A stretch of DNA of 7,328 nt from Acidobacteriaceae bacterium (GTDB lineage Bacteria > Acidobacteriota > Terriglobia > Terriglobales > Acidobacteriaceae): positions 1-7,328 of the forward strand of contig JASHVU010000712.1 of assembly GCA_030044455.1 (NCBI GenBank), in the 5' to 3' direction. Shown here one piece after another: positions 1 to 7,313 of this stretch. Every line of letters begins with the position of its first letter. Position 1 is the first letter of the stretch. The translations under genes and the position numbers were made by a program. The notes below the pieces were generated by a model that was not told the origin of the DNA, did not search any database, and was given only the letters and a program-made list of their open reading frames with translations.

Positions 1-1
1 T

Positions 2-970
2 GGACGGTTGCGCCGGCAGATTCTGGCTACTCTGCCTGCCGGGGAGCCACGCAAGGCGCTGCTGCATCGGCTCGCCAACCAGCCGGTTGCCGCAGCTCAT
101 TCGACCGTCTTCGACATGCCCATCGGCAGTAGCGCCGGGCTCCAGCCCGGTAGTCGCGCGGGTGTCCACACCCGCGAACCGGGGCAGTTCATCTCCGCTT
201 TGGGCCGCGTCTACCTTGTTGGCGCCGGCCCCGGAGATCCCGATCTACTTACCTTCAAGGCCCATCGGCTGATTCAATCTGCCGATGTCATTCTGCATGA
301 CGATCTGGTCGCACCGGCAATACTCCGCTTGGCTCCGCTCCCTGCAATGGTGGTCAACGTGGGCAAACGCTGCGGTGTCAAGGCCATTACACAGGACGAG
401 ATCAATGCGCTTATGATCGCGCATGCCCGCGACGGCCGCTCGGTTGTACGCCTCAAGAGCGGGGACCCGCTGCTCTTTGGCCGCGCCACCGAAGAGATCG
501 CCGCGCTCGCTCAGGCCGGAGTTGCGTATGAGATTGTTCCGGGAGTCTCGGCTGCATTCGCCGCGGCGGCGGCGATCGGCTGCTCGCTCACGGATCGCGA
601 GTGGGCTTCGAATGTCATCCTCTCCGCGGGACATCACGCTCAATCGCACAACAAAGCGAACCTGCCGGCGCTCGAAGATGCTACGCGCGTGGTCTATATG
701 CCCGGCCGCGACCTTACGCTTTTGGCCGAGCAGTGGCTGGCGGAAGGGTTGCCTCCGGATCTGCCATGCGCAATCGTCTCCCGCGCCGCGCAACCCGACC
801 AAAGCGTCTTCCACACCACGCTTGGCGAATTGCATTCAGCTCCCGTCGCGCAGGCTCCCAGCCTGCTGCTTGCCGGATGGACCGTGCGCGAACGCGCTGA
901 GGCGAAAAAGCTGGAGGGTGACACAGCCTCAGTGAGGGCGTGGCGTGCGTGCTTCCGGGCAATAGCCTGA
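2..970 (+). CDS. cysG: Siroheme synthase, 3' part (precorrin-2 dehydrogenase tail fused to uroporphyrinogen-III C-methyltransferase)
   Basis: The main domain is a SAM-dependent uroporphyrinogen-III C-methyltransferase (SUMT), which makes precorrin-2 for siroheme or cobalamin in the cytoplasm. Numbering from the TTG codon at 8, family motifs seen are VYLVGAGPGDP (68-78), RLKSGDPLLFGR (148-159), VPGVSA (177-182) and SLTDREWAS followed by AGHHA (193-211). The frame is open to the left edge, so TTG 8 is probably not the true start. The first residues (RRQILATLPAGEPRKALLHRLA) resemble the C-terminal helix of the Met8/CysG-N precorrin-2 dehydrogenase/ferrochelatase domain. That suggests a fused CysG-type enzyme whose N-terminal half lies outside the window. 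The linker (about 27-65) is oddly long and contains a double-hairpin element translated in frame. The stop lies 10 bases before the DUF1990 gene. SUMT is certain; the fusion is well supported but truncated. A separate cobA with a long N-terminal leader is the alternative. Confidence 0.88.
   Translation, partial: GRLRRQILATLPAGEPRKALLHRLANQPVAAAHSTVFDMPIGSSAGLQPGSRAGVHTREPGQFISALGRVYLVGAGPGDPDLLTFKAHRLIQSADVILHDDLVAPAILRLAPLPAMVVNVGKRCGVKAITQDEINALMIAHARDGRSVVRLKSGDPLLFGRATEEIAALAQAGVAYEIVPGVSAAFAAAAAIGCSLTDREWASNVILSAGHHAQSHNKANLPALEDATRVVYMPGRDLTLLAEQWLAEGLPPDLPCAIVSRAAQPDQSVFHTTLGELHSAPVAQAPSLLLAGWTVRERAEAKKLEGDTASVRAWRACFRAIA
135..176. repeat. REP-like pair of perfect hairpins inside the siroheme synthase linker
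   Basis: Two perfect inverted repeats lie side by side. The first is CCGGGCT, loop CC, AGCCCGG (135-150). The second is CGCGGGTGT, loop CC, ACACCCGCG (157-176). They are six bases apart and both have a two-base CC loop. The paired-hairpin architecture is that of REP/BIME-type extragenic palindromes. Here it sits within a coding frame and encodes about 14 residues of the interdomain linker (roughly AGLQPGSRAGVHTR), with no stop or frameshift. The palindromes are directly visible; assignment to a dispersed repeat family is inference, since only this one full copy is in the window. Confidence 0.6.
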
Positions 971-980
971 TACTTGATGA

Positions 981-1565
981 ATGCTATCTTTTCGCCGTAC
1001 CACTGAAGCCGGCGTTGACGATCAAATTCGATCGTTCACTGGGCGCCGTCTTGCCAGCCCAAGGTTTCTTACACTTGAAAAGCGACTTGAACCCAGGGAC
1101 GTGAGCCCTTTTTCGTATGACCGGAGCAAATCCTGTCTCGGCCGTGGAGAAGCTGTATTTGCGGCCGCGAAACGCGCCTTTGTCGGTTGGCAAATGTTTG
1201 ATCTGGGGTGGGTGCGAGTTGTCAACACCGCTGCTCCGATTGCTGTGAATCAGGTTGTTGCTGTCGAGGTGCACTCACTGGGTCTCTGGTCGGTGAATCT
1301 TAGCCGGATTCTGGAAGCCGTGGATTCGAAGACACGATTCGGATTCCTTTATTCCACGACAGCGCATCATGTGGAGCAGGGCGAGGAAACATTTCTCCTT
1401 CGGTTTGAACCCGAGACGGGCGAGGTGAGCTACGAATTAGAGGCGATTTCGCGGCCCAGGCATGTTTTGGCGAAGGCCGGATACGCGGTGACGCGGTACT
1501 TCCAACATCGCTTCGCGCGCGATTCTCACCGGCGGTTGCATCAAGCTGTTACCCTGAATTCATGA
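981..1565 (+). CDS. DUF1990 family protein
   Basis: This 194-residue protein matches what I know of the DUF1990 (YndJ-C/At1g-type) family, whose biochemical role is unknown. Visible hallmarks are FDLGWVRV (73-80), the conserved [26 protein letters not shown] stretch (about 117-142, given here only as a landmark by position; key residues are FGF, H-x-E-x-GEE) and ISRPRHVL near 156-163. There is no signal peptide or membrane helix. The ATG at 981 directly follows an in-frame TGA (978-980), so no longer start is possible in this frame. No strong ribosome binding site is visible, and it probably depends on read-through from the siroheme synthase gene 10 bases upstream. Its stop codon overlaps the purQ start (ATGA). 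A lipid- or polyketide-binding-like fold has been suggested for relatives, but no function can be claimed from the sequence. Confidence 0.82.
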   Translation: MLSFRRTTEAGVDDQIRSFTGRRLASPRFLTLEKRLEPRDVSPFSYDRSKSCLGRGEAVFAAAKRAFVGWQMFDLGWVRVVNTAAPIAVNQVVAVEVHSLGLWSVNLSRILEAVDSKTRFGFLYSTTAHHVEQGEETFLLRFEPETGEVSYELEAISRPRHVLAKAGYAVTRYFQHRFARDSHRRLHQAVTLNS

Positions 1566-2257
1566 AATTCGGCGTGATTATTTTTCCCGGCTCGAACTGC
1601 GACCACGACACCTACAACGTGATTGCAGAAGTTGCCCATCAGCCGGTCACATTCCTTTGGCACGACTCCGAGGATTTGCAGGGAGTCGACGCCGTGCTCG
1701 TCCCGGGTGGCTTTGCCTACGGCGATTACCTGCGCACCGGCGCCATCGCGCGTTTCTCGCCCGTCATGCAATCGGTAAAGAAGTTTGCCGATGGCGGTGG
1801 ACTGGTGCTGGGCATCTGCAATGGGTTCCAGATTCTGACCGAGAGTGGCCTGCTGCCCGGCGCGTTGATGCGTAACGCCGGTCTCAAATACATCTGCAAG
1901 CAGGTTCATCTGCGTGCCGAAACAGCCGATAGTCCGTTTACCAATCAACTGGCGAAGGGTGATGTCTTACAGATTCCGATCGGTCACATGGAAGGGAACT
2001 ACTTTTGCACTCCCGAGACGCTGGCGCGACTTGAGGCCGAAGACCGCATCGCGTTCCGGTACGCCACGGCGAACGGCGAGGTGACGCTGGAGGCGAATCC
2101 GAATGGTTCGCTCGCGAACATTGCCGGAATCCTGAACCAGAGACGCAACGTGCTGGGAATGATGCCCCATCCGGACCGGTCAAGCGAGGCAATTCTGGGT
2201 TCGGCCGACGGCTGGAAGATTTTTGCTTCGATGGTCAATGCGTTGGCACCGCGTTAA
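1562..2257 (+). CDS. purQ: Phosphoribosylformylglycinamidine synthase subunit PurQ (glutamine amidotransferase)
   Basis: PurQ hydrolyses glutamine and delivers ammonia to PurL, with PurS as the third subunit, converting FGAR to FGAM in step 4 of purine synthesis. The 231-residue length is usual for the stand-alone subunit. Seen in order: FPGSNCDHD near the N-terminus (8-16), the oxyanion-strand region [12 protein letters not shown] (47-58), the nucleophile elbow GICNGFQ with Cys86, GHMEGNYF (141-148), and MPHPDR with His203. The residue after HP is Asp205; the family usually has Glu at this triad position, so this is a conservative change. The ATG at 1562 overlaps the DUF1990 stop by four bases and has no clear Shine-Dalgarno sequence of its own, which suggests translational coupling. 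purS and purL are not in the window. PurQ is therefore separated from at least one partner, or they lie elsewhere. Confidence 0.96.
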   Translation: MKFGVIIFPGSNCDHDTYNVIAEVAHQPVTFLWHDSEDLQGVDAVLVPGGFAYGDYLRTGAIARFSPVMQSVKKFADGGGLVLGICNGFQILTESGLLPGALMRNAGLKYICKQVHLRAETADSPFTNQLAKGDVLQIPIGHMEGNYFCTPETLARLEAEDRIAFRYATANGEVTLEANPNGSLANIAGILNQRRNVLGMMPHPDRSSEAILGSADGWKIFASMVNALAPR

Positions 2258-2280
2258 GTTGCGATCCCAGGAAGGTGGCA

Positions 2281-2308
2281 TTGAAAGGCCTGCACCGCTT
2301 GGTATACT
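2281..2308 (+). promoter_or_regulatory. Sigma-70-like promoter for the PHP phosphatase gene
   Basis: TTGAAA (2281-2286) and TATACT (2303-2308) are separated by 16 bases, and each is one mismatch from the consensus hexamer. Transcription would start near 2315, giving a leader of about 20 bases before the ATG at 2334. The element lies in the 76-base gap after purQ, which makes the phosphatase gene a separate transcription unit despite the shared strand. Confidence 0.6.
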
Positions 2309-2333
2309 TCATACTCTTTTTGAAAGTTGAATC

Positions 2334-3218
2334 ATGATCGATATTCATCAGCACCTCATTTATGGAGTGGATGACGGGGCGCCCGATCTGGAAACTTCCC
2401 TGGCAATGGCCGAGGAAGCCGCGGCCGAAGGCATCACCCATGTTGTGTGTACGCCCCATGCCAGTGAGCAATACCCGTATAACGAGGAGATCATTCTCGC
2501 GCGCTACAACGAACTGCGTACGCGGCTCCGCCATATCCTCGAACTCAGCCTGGGTTGCGATTTTCACCTCTCGGCCGACAACATCTTTAGTGCGCTGGCA
2601 AACCCGCTGCGCTACTCCATCAACGGCAAGGGGTATCTGCTGGTTGAGTTCCCCAACCAGGTCATTGGAGCACATTTCGACGAGGCGCTCTTCAAGCTGC
2701 AAACGGCCGGATACACAATCATCATCACTCATCCGGAGCGCTATCCGGCAGTCCAGAATAAGCCCCACCTGCTGGCGGACTGGCTCGAACGCGGAATGCT
2801 CATCCAGGTTACCTCGAGCTCTCTTTATGGGAGGTTTGGCGACGCTGCCGAAGCTCTGTCCAATGAGCTTCTGGAACGTAACTGGATTCATTTTCTCGCC
2901 ACCGACGGGCATCGCGTCAGCTGGCGTCCGCCGCATTTGAAAAAGGGCTACGAATATGTAACGAACCTTATGGGCGAGGAGACGGCTCGGCGGTTGTGCA
3001 TGACCAACCCGCGGGCCGCGGTGGATGGAGTGTGCTTCCCCGAGCAGCCTGACCCGATCGGGCTTCGAGAGAATGTTCCGCTGAAGTTCAATGTCTCGCA
3101 CTTCCGCCACAAAGCCGCGGGCAGGGCCAGTGCAATGGACGCCAAGTCAAATGGCCGAACCTCGCAGCAACGGAGTGGAATTCGCGGCCTTTGGGATGCG
3201 TTGCTTGGCAAGAACTAG
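2334..3218 (+). CDS. PHP-domain protein-tyrosine phosphatase, CpsB/CapC/YwqE family
   Basis: The family comprises metal-dependent tyrosine phosphatases that act on bacterial tyrosine kinases (BY-kinases) controlling capsule or exopolysaccharide export. The protein has 294 residues. Metal-binding PHP motifs are all present: DIHQHL with His5 and His7, the GVDDG block (11-15), TPH with His42, GCDFHL with Asp76 where CpsB members often have Glu, EFPNQ with Glu105, ITHPER with His133, and ATDGHR with Asp191 and His193. The catalytic domain ends near 235. The remaining roughly 60 residues form a polar, basic, probably disordered tail ending in a short hydrophobic GLWDALL motif, which may be a docking or membrane-contact element. 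No exopolysaccharide or kinase gene adjoins it here, so its partner is unknown. The start is the only ATG near a fitting promoter; the ribosome binding site is weak (GAAAG region). A general PHP phosphoesterase is the alternative. Confidence 0.88.
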   Translation: MIDIHQHLIYGVDDGAPDLETSLAMAEEAAAEGITHVVCTPHASEQYPYNEEIILARYNELRTRLRHILELSLGCDFHLSADNIFSALANPLRYSINGKGYLLVEFPNQVIGAHFDEALFKLQTAGYTIIITHPERYPAVQNKPHLLADWLERGMLIQVTSSSLYGRFGDAAEALSNELLERNWIHFLATDGHRVSWRPPHLKKGYEYVTNLMGEETARRLCMTNPRAAVDGVCFPEQPDPIGLRENVPLKFNVSHFRHKAAGRASAMDAKSNGRTSQQRSGIRGLWDALLGKN

Positions 3219-3246
3219 AGTGTAGTCAGGCAATGATTGAAACAGA

Positions 3247-3984
3247 TTAGAGCAGCCCCAATCCGCCATCCACGGCTAGAATTTGCCCGGTAATGAACCT
3301 CGGACCGGTGGCAAAAAACAGCACGGCCTGGGCCACTTCTTCGGCGGTCCCATTGCGCTGCATGGGAGTGCGCATGGCAAACCGCTCCACGGTTTCGCGA
3401 CTTTCAACGCCTGAATCAAGGTAACCCGGCGCGACGCAATTCACGGTCACTTGCGGTGCGAAGGCTTTGGCCATCGCCTGGGTGAGAGTGTGAAGAGCGG
3501 CTTTCGAGCTCGAATAATGGGCGTGCGTGGCCCACGCCTTCAAACCGCCCAGCGAGCCGATGTTAATAATTCGTCCCTGGGCGGAGCGCAGATAGGTCAG
3601 CGCTTCGCGTGCCATTAGAAACGGGCCGCGGGTGTTGGTCTCGAAGGCACGGTCCCATTCTTCCAGGCTCAACGATTCGAGAGGCGCGGTGCTGAAGACG
3701 GCAGCGTTGTTGACCAGAAGATCTAGCCGTCCGAGTCCTGCGACCAATTCAGCGATGGCTTTGTGTGCCGAGGCCTCTGAGCGGACGTCGCATTCGATGG
3801 CCAGCGCGTTGCGCCCGAGAGCGGCTACCTCCTGCACTGTCCGTTCCGCGTCAGTTTTCGATGTGCGATATGTAATGGCGACATCGGCGCCGGCGTCAGC
3901 CAGAGCCAGGGCAACCGCACGACCGACACGACGCGCTCCGCCCGTAACAAGAGCTGCTTTACCGCTCAGTGGTGAAGTCGTCAT
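3247..3984 (-). CDS. Short-chain dehydrogenase/reductase (SDR), classical type
   Basis: A 245-residue NAD(P)-dependent oxidoreductase with a Rossmann fold. Visible features are the cofactor loop TGGARRVG (14-21), CDVRS (65-69), NNAA (92-95), Asn117 in FETNTRGPF, catalytic Ser144 in NIGSLGG, Tyr157 and Lys161 in YSSSK, and VNCVAPGYLDSG (181-192). The C-terminus TGQILAVDGGLGLL is typical of FabG-like tetrameric SDRs. The arginine pair in the glycine loop (TGGARR) is more like the pteridine/dihydromonapterin reductases (PTR1, FolM) than like FabG (usually TGASRGIG). It also points to NADPH preference, but substrate cannot be fixed from sequence. It lies 42 bases downstream of the secreted protein gene on the same strand, probably co-transcribed, and converges on the PHP phosphatase gene. 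No clear Shine-Dalgarno sequence precedes the ATG at 3984. Confidence 0.9.
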   Translation of the reverse strand: MTTSPLSGKAALVTGGARRVGRAVALALADAGADVAITYRTSKTDAERTVQEVAALGRNALAIECDVRSEASAHKAIAELVAGLGRLDLLVNNAAVFSTAPLESLSLEEWDRAFETNTRGPFLMAREALTYLRSAQGRIINIGSLGGLKAWATHAHYSSSKAALHTLTQAMAKAFAPQVTVNCVAPGYLDSGVESRETVERFAMRTPMQRNGTAEEVAQAVLFFATGPRFITGQILAVDGGLGLL

Positions 3985-4026
3985 CGTGAAGTCTGGCGTG
4001 GGAGTGTGGATGGATCGTTGAATGAC

Positions 4027-4599
4027 TTACTTTGGCTGGCTCGCCGGTGGAGTCTGCTGCGAGCCGGATCCGGAATTGCTGCCGGAGCCCGAAGCACTGT
4101 TGCCGGATGCAGGCGGAGCGCCGCTGCCCGATGACTTATCGGAACCAGATCCCGAGTCCGACTTCGCAGAACCGCTGTTTCCGTAAGTGGAATACTGCGG
4201 TACCGGCCGCTTCATCTTGACCTCCATCGACATCTCGGCCTTGTTGATCTTGTAGTCCTGCCCGTAGGTCTGGTAGCCGTTCGCAATTACCTGCAGACGA
4301 ACCGTATCGCCGATCGGAATCACATCGATGATGGCCTTGCCGTCTTCGTTGGTTTTGAGTTCGAGGGCGCCTTCATCTTTGTCGCCCTGGATGGGGTGAA
4401 AGATGACCGCGGCGTTCTCAATCGGCTTGCCATTGAAGGCCTTCAACACCGTAACCTCGATGCGTGAGGAGGGAGGAGGTGTCTTGTACTTCCGGCTCCA
4501 GCCGGAATCGTCCTTTGATGACTGGGCAACGGCGGGCAGGGTGGCAAGACCCATCGTTGCCAGCGAGACTGCGGCGAAGAGAATGGGACCTCGAAACAT
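4027..4599 (-). CDS. Small secreted protein with TTR/carboxypeptidase-regulatory-like fold and Ser/Gly-rich tail
   Basis: From the ATG at 4599 the product has 190 residues. It begins with a classical Sec signal peptide (MFRGPILFAAVSLATMGL... ending LPAVA before QSS), predicted to be cleaved after 25 residues. A short basic and proline segment (WSRKYKTPPP) precedes one beta-rich domain of about 90 residues: IEVTVLKAFNGKPIENAAV, then TNEDGKAIIDVIPIGDTVRLQV and ANGYQTYGQDYKI. This resembles the transthyretin-like CarboxypepD_reg fold found in many exported bacterial proteins. The last 55 residues are low complexity (Ser, Gly, Asn, Pro, Gln) and likely disordered. Two upstream in-frame ATGs, 4626 and 4650, would lengthen the N-terminus by 9 or 17 residues; 4626 has a weak AGGA nine bases upstream. 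I chose 4599 because it gives a compact signal peptide. Function is unknown; exported, possibly envelope-associated. Confidence 0.78.
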   Translation of the reverse strand: MFRGPILFAAVSLATMGLATLPAVAQSSKDDSGWSRKYKTPPPSSRIEVTVLKAFNGKPIENAAVIFHPIQGDKDEGALELKTNEDGKAIIDVIPIGDTVRLQVIANGYQTYGQDYKINKAEMSMEVKMKRPVPQYSTYGNSGSAKSDSGSGSDKSSGSGAPPASGNSASGSGSNSGSGSQQTPPASQPK

Positions 4600-4807
4600 G
4601 GATTCAATTGTAGCGCGGAGAAACATAGAGTTGCATCCTGGTAAACACATAGCTGTCCGAAGCGCAAACCATCAGAGGAAGAAAAGTGTGGCAGCCGAAA
4701 ACCTGCCCGGTGCTGGCAGAGAGACGGGAAAAAACAGGGAAAGTGTGAAAATTCGCTAGACTAAGAAAATATGAGTGCCTTGCACTAATATATGTGCCAT
4801 TCACCCC
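4600..4807. other. Intergenic region between the divergent secreted-protein gene and groES promoter
   Basis: This gap separates a leftward gene from the rightward chaperonin operon and should hold the promoter of the leftward gene, but I see no convincing hexamer pair on the minus strand. It contains a weak hairpin (CTGCC 4703-4707 with GGCAG 4715-4719), an AT-rich stretch (about 4741-4800), and the small palindrome AGTGC, CTT, GCACT at 4774-4786. No additional gene, tRNA or small-RNA terminator is visible. Confidence 0.5.
4774..4786. promoter_or_regulatory. Small palindrome upstream of the groES promoter (possible protein-binding site)
   Basis: AGTGC (4774-4778) and GCACT (4782-4786) are perfect inverted copies around CTT. 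They lie about 20-35 bases upstream of the groES -35 box. The arms share AGTGC/GCACT with the CIRCE arms, but the spacing (3 rather than 9) is wrong for HrcA. It may be a secondary or degraded site, or chance. Confidence 0.2.
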
Positions 4808-4837
4808 TTGACAAATTGGCCCCTGCTTGCCTATTGT
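4808..4837 (+). promoter_or_regulatory. groES-groEL promoter (sigma-70-like)
   Basis: A perfect -35 box TTGACA (4808-4813) is followed after 18 bases by TATTGT (4832-4837), four of six matches to TATAAT. The -10 box touches the first base of the CIRCE operator, so the start of transcription (about 4844) would fall inside the operator. This is the standard arrangement for HrcA repression. Confidence 0.7.
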
Positions 4838-4863
4838 TAGCAGTTGGAAGACGAGAGTGCTAA
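4837..4863. promoter_or_regulatory. CIRCE operator (HrcA binding site), one half degenerate
   Basis: The CIRCE consensus is TTAGCACTC, nine bases, GAGTGCTAA. Here the left arm reads TTAGCAGTT (seven of nine matches), the spacer is exactly nine bases (4846-4854), and the right arm GAGTGCTAA (4855-4863) is perfect. Its position between the -10 box and groES is canonical. It predicts heat-inducible control through HrcA, whose gene is not in this window. Confidence 0.85.
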
Positions 4864-4983
4864 AGAAGCGCCTCCGGCGCCAAACCGGTGGCAGAAAGTC
4901 TATAAGTCCTCAGTTTTTTTACAACCACCACTCAAAACCCCGCAAGCGGTATATCCGCTGGCGCGCGAAGGAGAAGAGAAGCA
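4864..4983 (+). other. groES mRNA leader with two small hairpins
   Basis: The leader after CIRCE is about 120 bases and has no gene. It holds a GC hairpin (GCGCC 4868-4872, loop TCC, GGCGC 4876-4880), a run of seven T (4914-4920) without an adjacent strong stem, and a hairpin AGCGG, TATAT, CCGCT (4945-4959) ending nine bases before the groES Shine-Dalgarno sequence. The ribosome binding site AAGGAG (4968-4973) is itself unpaired in this simple reading, so a ROSE-like thermometer is not supported. Confidence 0.45.
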
Positions 4984-5295
4984 ATGGCAGCAACATCCGT
5001 AGCAACCACGTTCACTCCGCTCCATGACCGCATCCTGGTCCGCCGTGTGGAAGAAGGCGAAACCATCCGCGGTGGCATCATCATCCCCGACAGCGCCAAG
5101 GAGAAGCCCCAGGAGGGCGAAGTGATCTCCGTTGGCAAGGGCAAATCGAACGACGAAGGCAAGGTTTTCCCTCTCGACGTCAAGGCCGGAGACAAGATCC
5201 TCTTCGGAAAATACTCGGGCACCGAGATCAAGATCGACGGTGAGGAGTTCCTGATCATGCGCGAGGAAGAAGTTCTCGGAATCGTGAAGAAGTAG
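4984..5295 (+). CDS. groES: Co-chaperonin GroES (Hsp10)
   Basis: GroES forms the heptameric lid of the GroEL folding chamber in the cytoplasm. The 103-residue product has the family signature: [17 protein letters not shown] near the N-terminus (10-26), the mobile loop [18 protein letters not shown] (30-47), the [24 protein letters not shown] core, and the end EVLGIVKK. A seven-residue N-terminal extension (AATSVAT) before the usual start is the only deviation, as common lengths are 95-100. AAGGAG at 4968-4973 lies ten bases before the ATG. It is the first gene of the CIRCE-controlled operon, with groEL 179 bases downstream, a rather long gap for this pair. Confidence 0.98.
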   Translation: MAATSVATTFTPLHDRILVRRVEEGETIRGGIIIPDSAKEKPQEGEVISVGKGKSNDEGKVFPLDVKAGDKILFGKYSGTEIKIDGEEFLIMREEEVLGIVKK

Positions 5296-5304
5296 GCGGA
5301 AAGG

Positions 5305-5339
5305 CAGGGATCAGGGTTCAGGGAACGGGGCTCAGGGCA
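5305..5339. repeat. Degenerate 7-bp tandem repeat array, CAGGGNN x5
   Basis: Five consecutive heptamers in perfect register start nine bases after the groES stop codon: CAGGGAT, CAGGGTT, CAGGGAA, CGGGGCT and CAGGGCA. Only the last two positions vary freely, apart from one A to G change in the fourth unit. The array is the inverted counterpart of the one at 5431-5460. It is non-coding and resembles the heptanucleotide STRR sequences known from cyanobacteria in kind, not in sequence. Confidence 0.75.
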
Positions 5340-5430
5340 GCACACTCGATTGGCCCAAACACCATGAAACACTGACTACCCTTCTTAAGCGCAGACACGA
5401 AGTTTGGATGTGGGTCGATGGGCAGGCGTG

Positions 5431-7145
<1,715 letters not shown>

Positions 7146-7151
7146 GAGGCA

Positions 7152-7179
7152 GGCAATAGGGAGTAGCCAGTAGGGAATA
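7152..7179. repeat. Third 7-bp-period array, GGGANTA type, after groEL
   Basis: Four heptamers in register begin six bases after the groEL stop: GGCAATA, GGGAGTA, GCCAGTA and GGGAATA. The consensus GGGARTA differs from the CAGGGNN arrays in the spacer, but shares the seven-base period and the GGG core. It sits between the stop codon and the terminator and is non-coding. Confidence 0.65.
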
Positions 7180-7220
7180 GAAAGCATTACTTCGGCTTCT
7201 CTCGTCAGCTACATAAAAAC

Positions 7221-7253
7221 AAAGGGCCTCCGGCTTCGGCCGGGGGCCTTTTT
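7221..7253 (+). terminator. Rho-independent terminator of the groES-groEL operon
   Basis: A long GC stem (GGGCCTCCGGC, 7224-7234) is closed by a TTCG tetraloop (7235-7238) and paired with GCCGGGGGCCT (7239-7249), with two G-T pairs. It is flanked by AAA (7221-7223) and followed by a run of five T (7249-7253). This UUCG-capped stem and U-tract is a textbook intrinsic terminator, and the A-run could let it work on the minus strand too. Confidence 0.92.
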
Positions 7254-7262
7254 GCCGCTTGC

Positions 7263-7291
7263 TTGACATTCCTAGGTATGTTAGGTAGATT
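7263..7291 (+). promoter_or_regulatory. Promoter of the last, partial gene
   Basis: A perfect TTGACA (7263-7268) is followed after 17 bases by TAGATT (7286-7291), four of six matches to the -10 consensus. It begins ten bases after the groEL terminator. A start site near 7298 would leave a very short leader, with GAGGAG (7299-7304) almost at the 5' end, so a start a little upstream or a short-leader mRNA is implied. Confidence 0.6.
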
Positions 7292-7295
7292 CCTA
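7268..7295. promoter_or_regulatory. Operator-like repeats inside the last promoter
   Basis: ATTCCTA occurs at 7268-7274 and 7289-7295, exactly 21 bases apart (two helical turns). TAGGTA occurs at 7273-7278 and 7282-7287, nine bases apart. CCTAGG (7271-7276) is a palindrome within a near-symmetrical ATTCCTAGGTAT. All lie between the -35 box and the transcription start, the usual place for a repressor. Autoregulation by the downstream product is a guess. Confidence 0.45.
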
Positions 7296-7313
7296 TTTGA
7301 GGAGATCGTGCCC

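Noticed and set aside
245..835. 196-residue open frame on the minus strand
   Set aside because: Shadow of the SUMT domain, Arg-rich composition typical of antisense translation.
2235..3110. 291-residue open frame on the minus strand
   Set aside because: Antisense to the PHP phosphatase gene, whose motifs are clear on the plus strand; no motif seen in the antisense product.
3219..3246. Bidirectional terminator between the convergent genes
   Set aside because: The 28-base gap shows no inverted repeat or T-run.
4703..4719. Hairpin followed by TTTT on the minus strand, possible terminator
   Set aside because: The stem is only five base pairs and it lies upstream of the leftward gene, where no transcript is known to end.
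4914..4920. Run of seven T in the groES leader as an attenuator terminator
   Set aside because: No stable stem immediately precedes it; the nearest GC hairpin is over 30 bases upstream.
4945..4959. RNA thermometer before groES
   Set aside because: The small AGCGG/CCGCT hairpin does not include the Shine-Dalgarno sequence, and no anti-SD segment such as a ROSE or fourU motif is visible.
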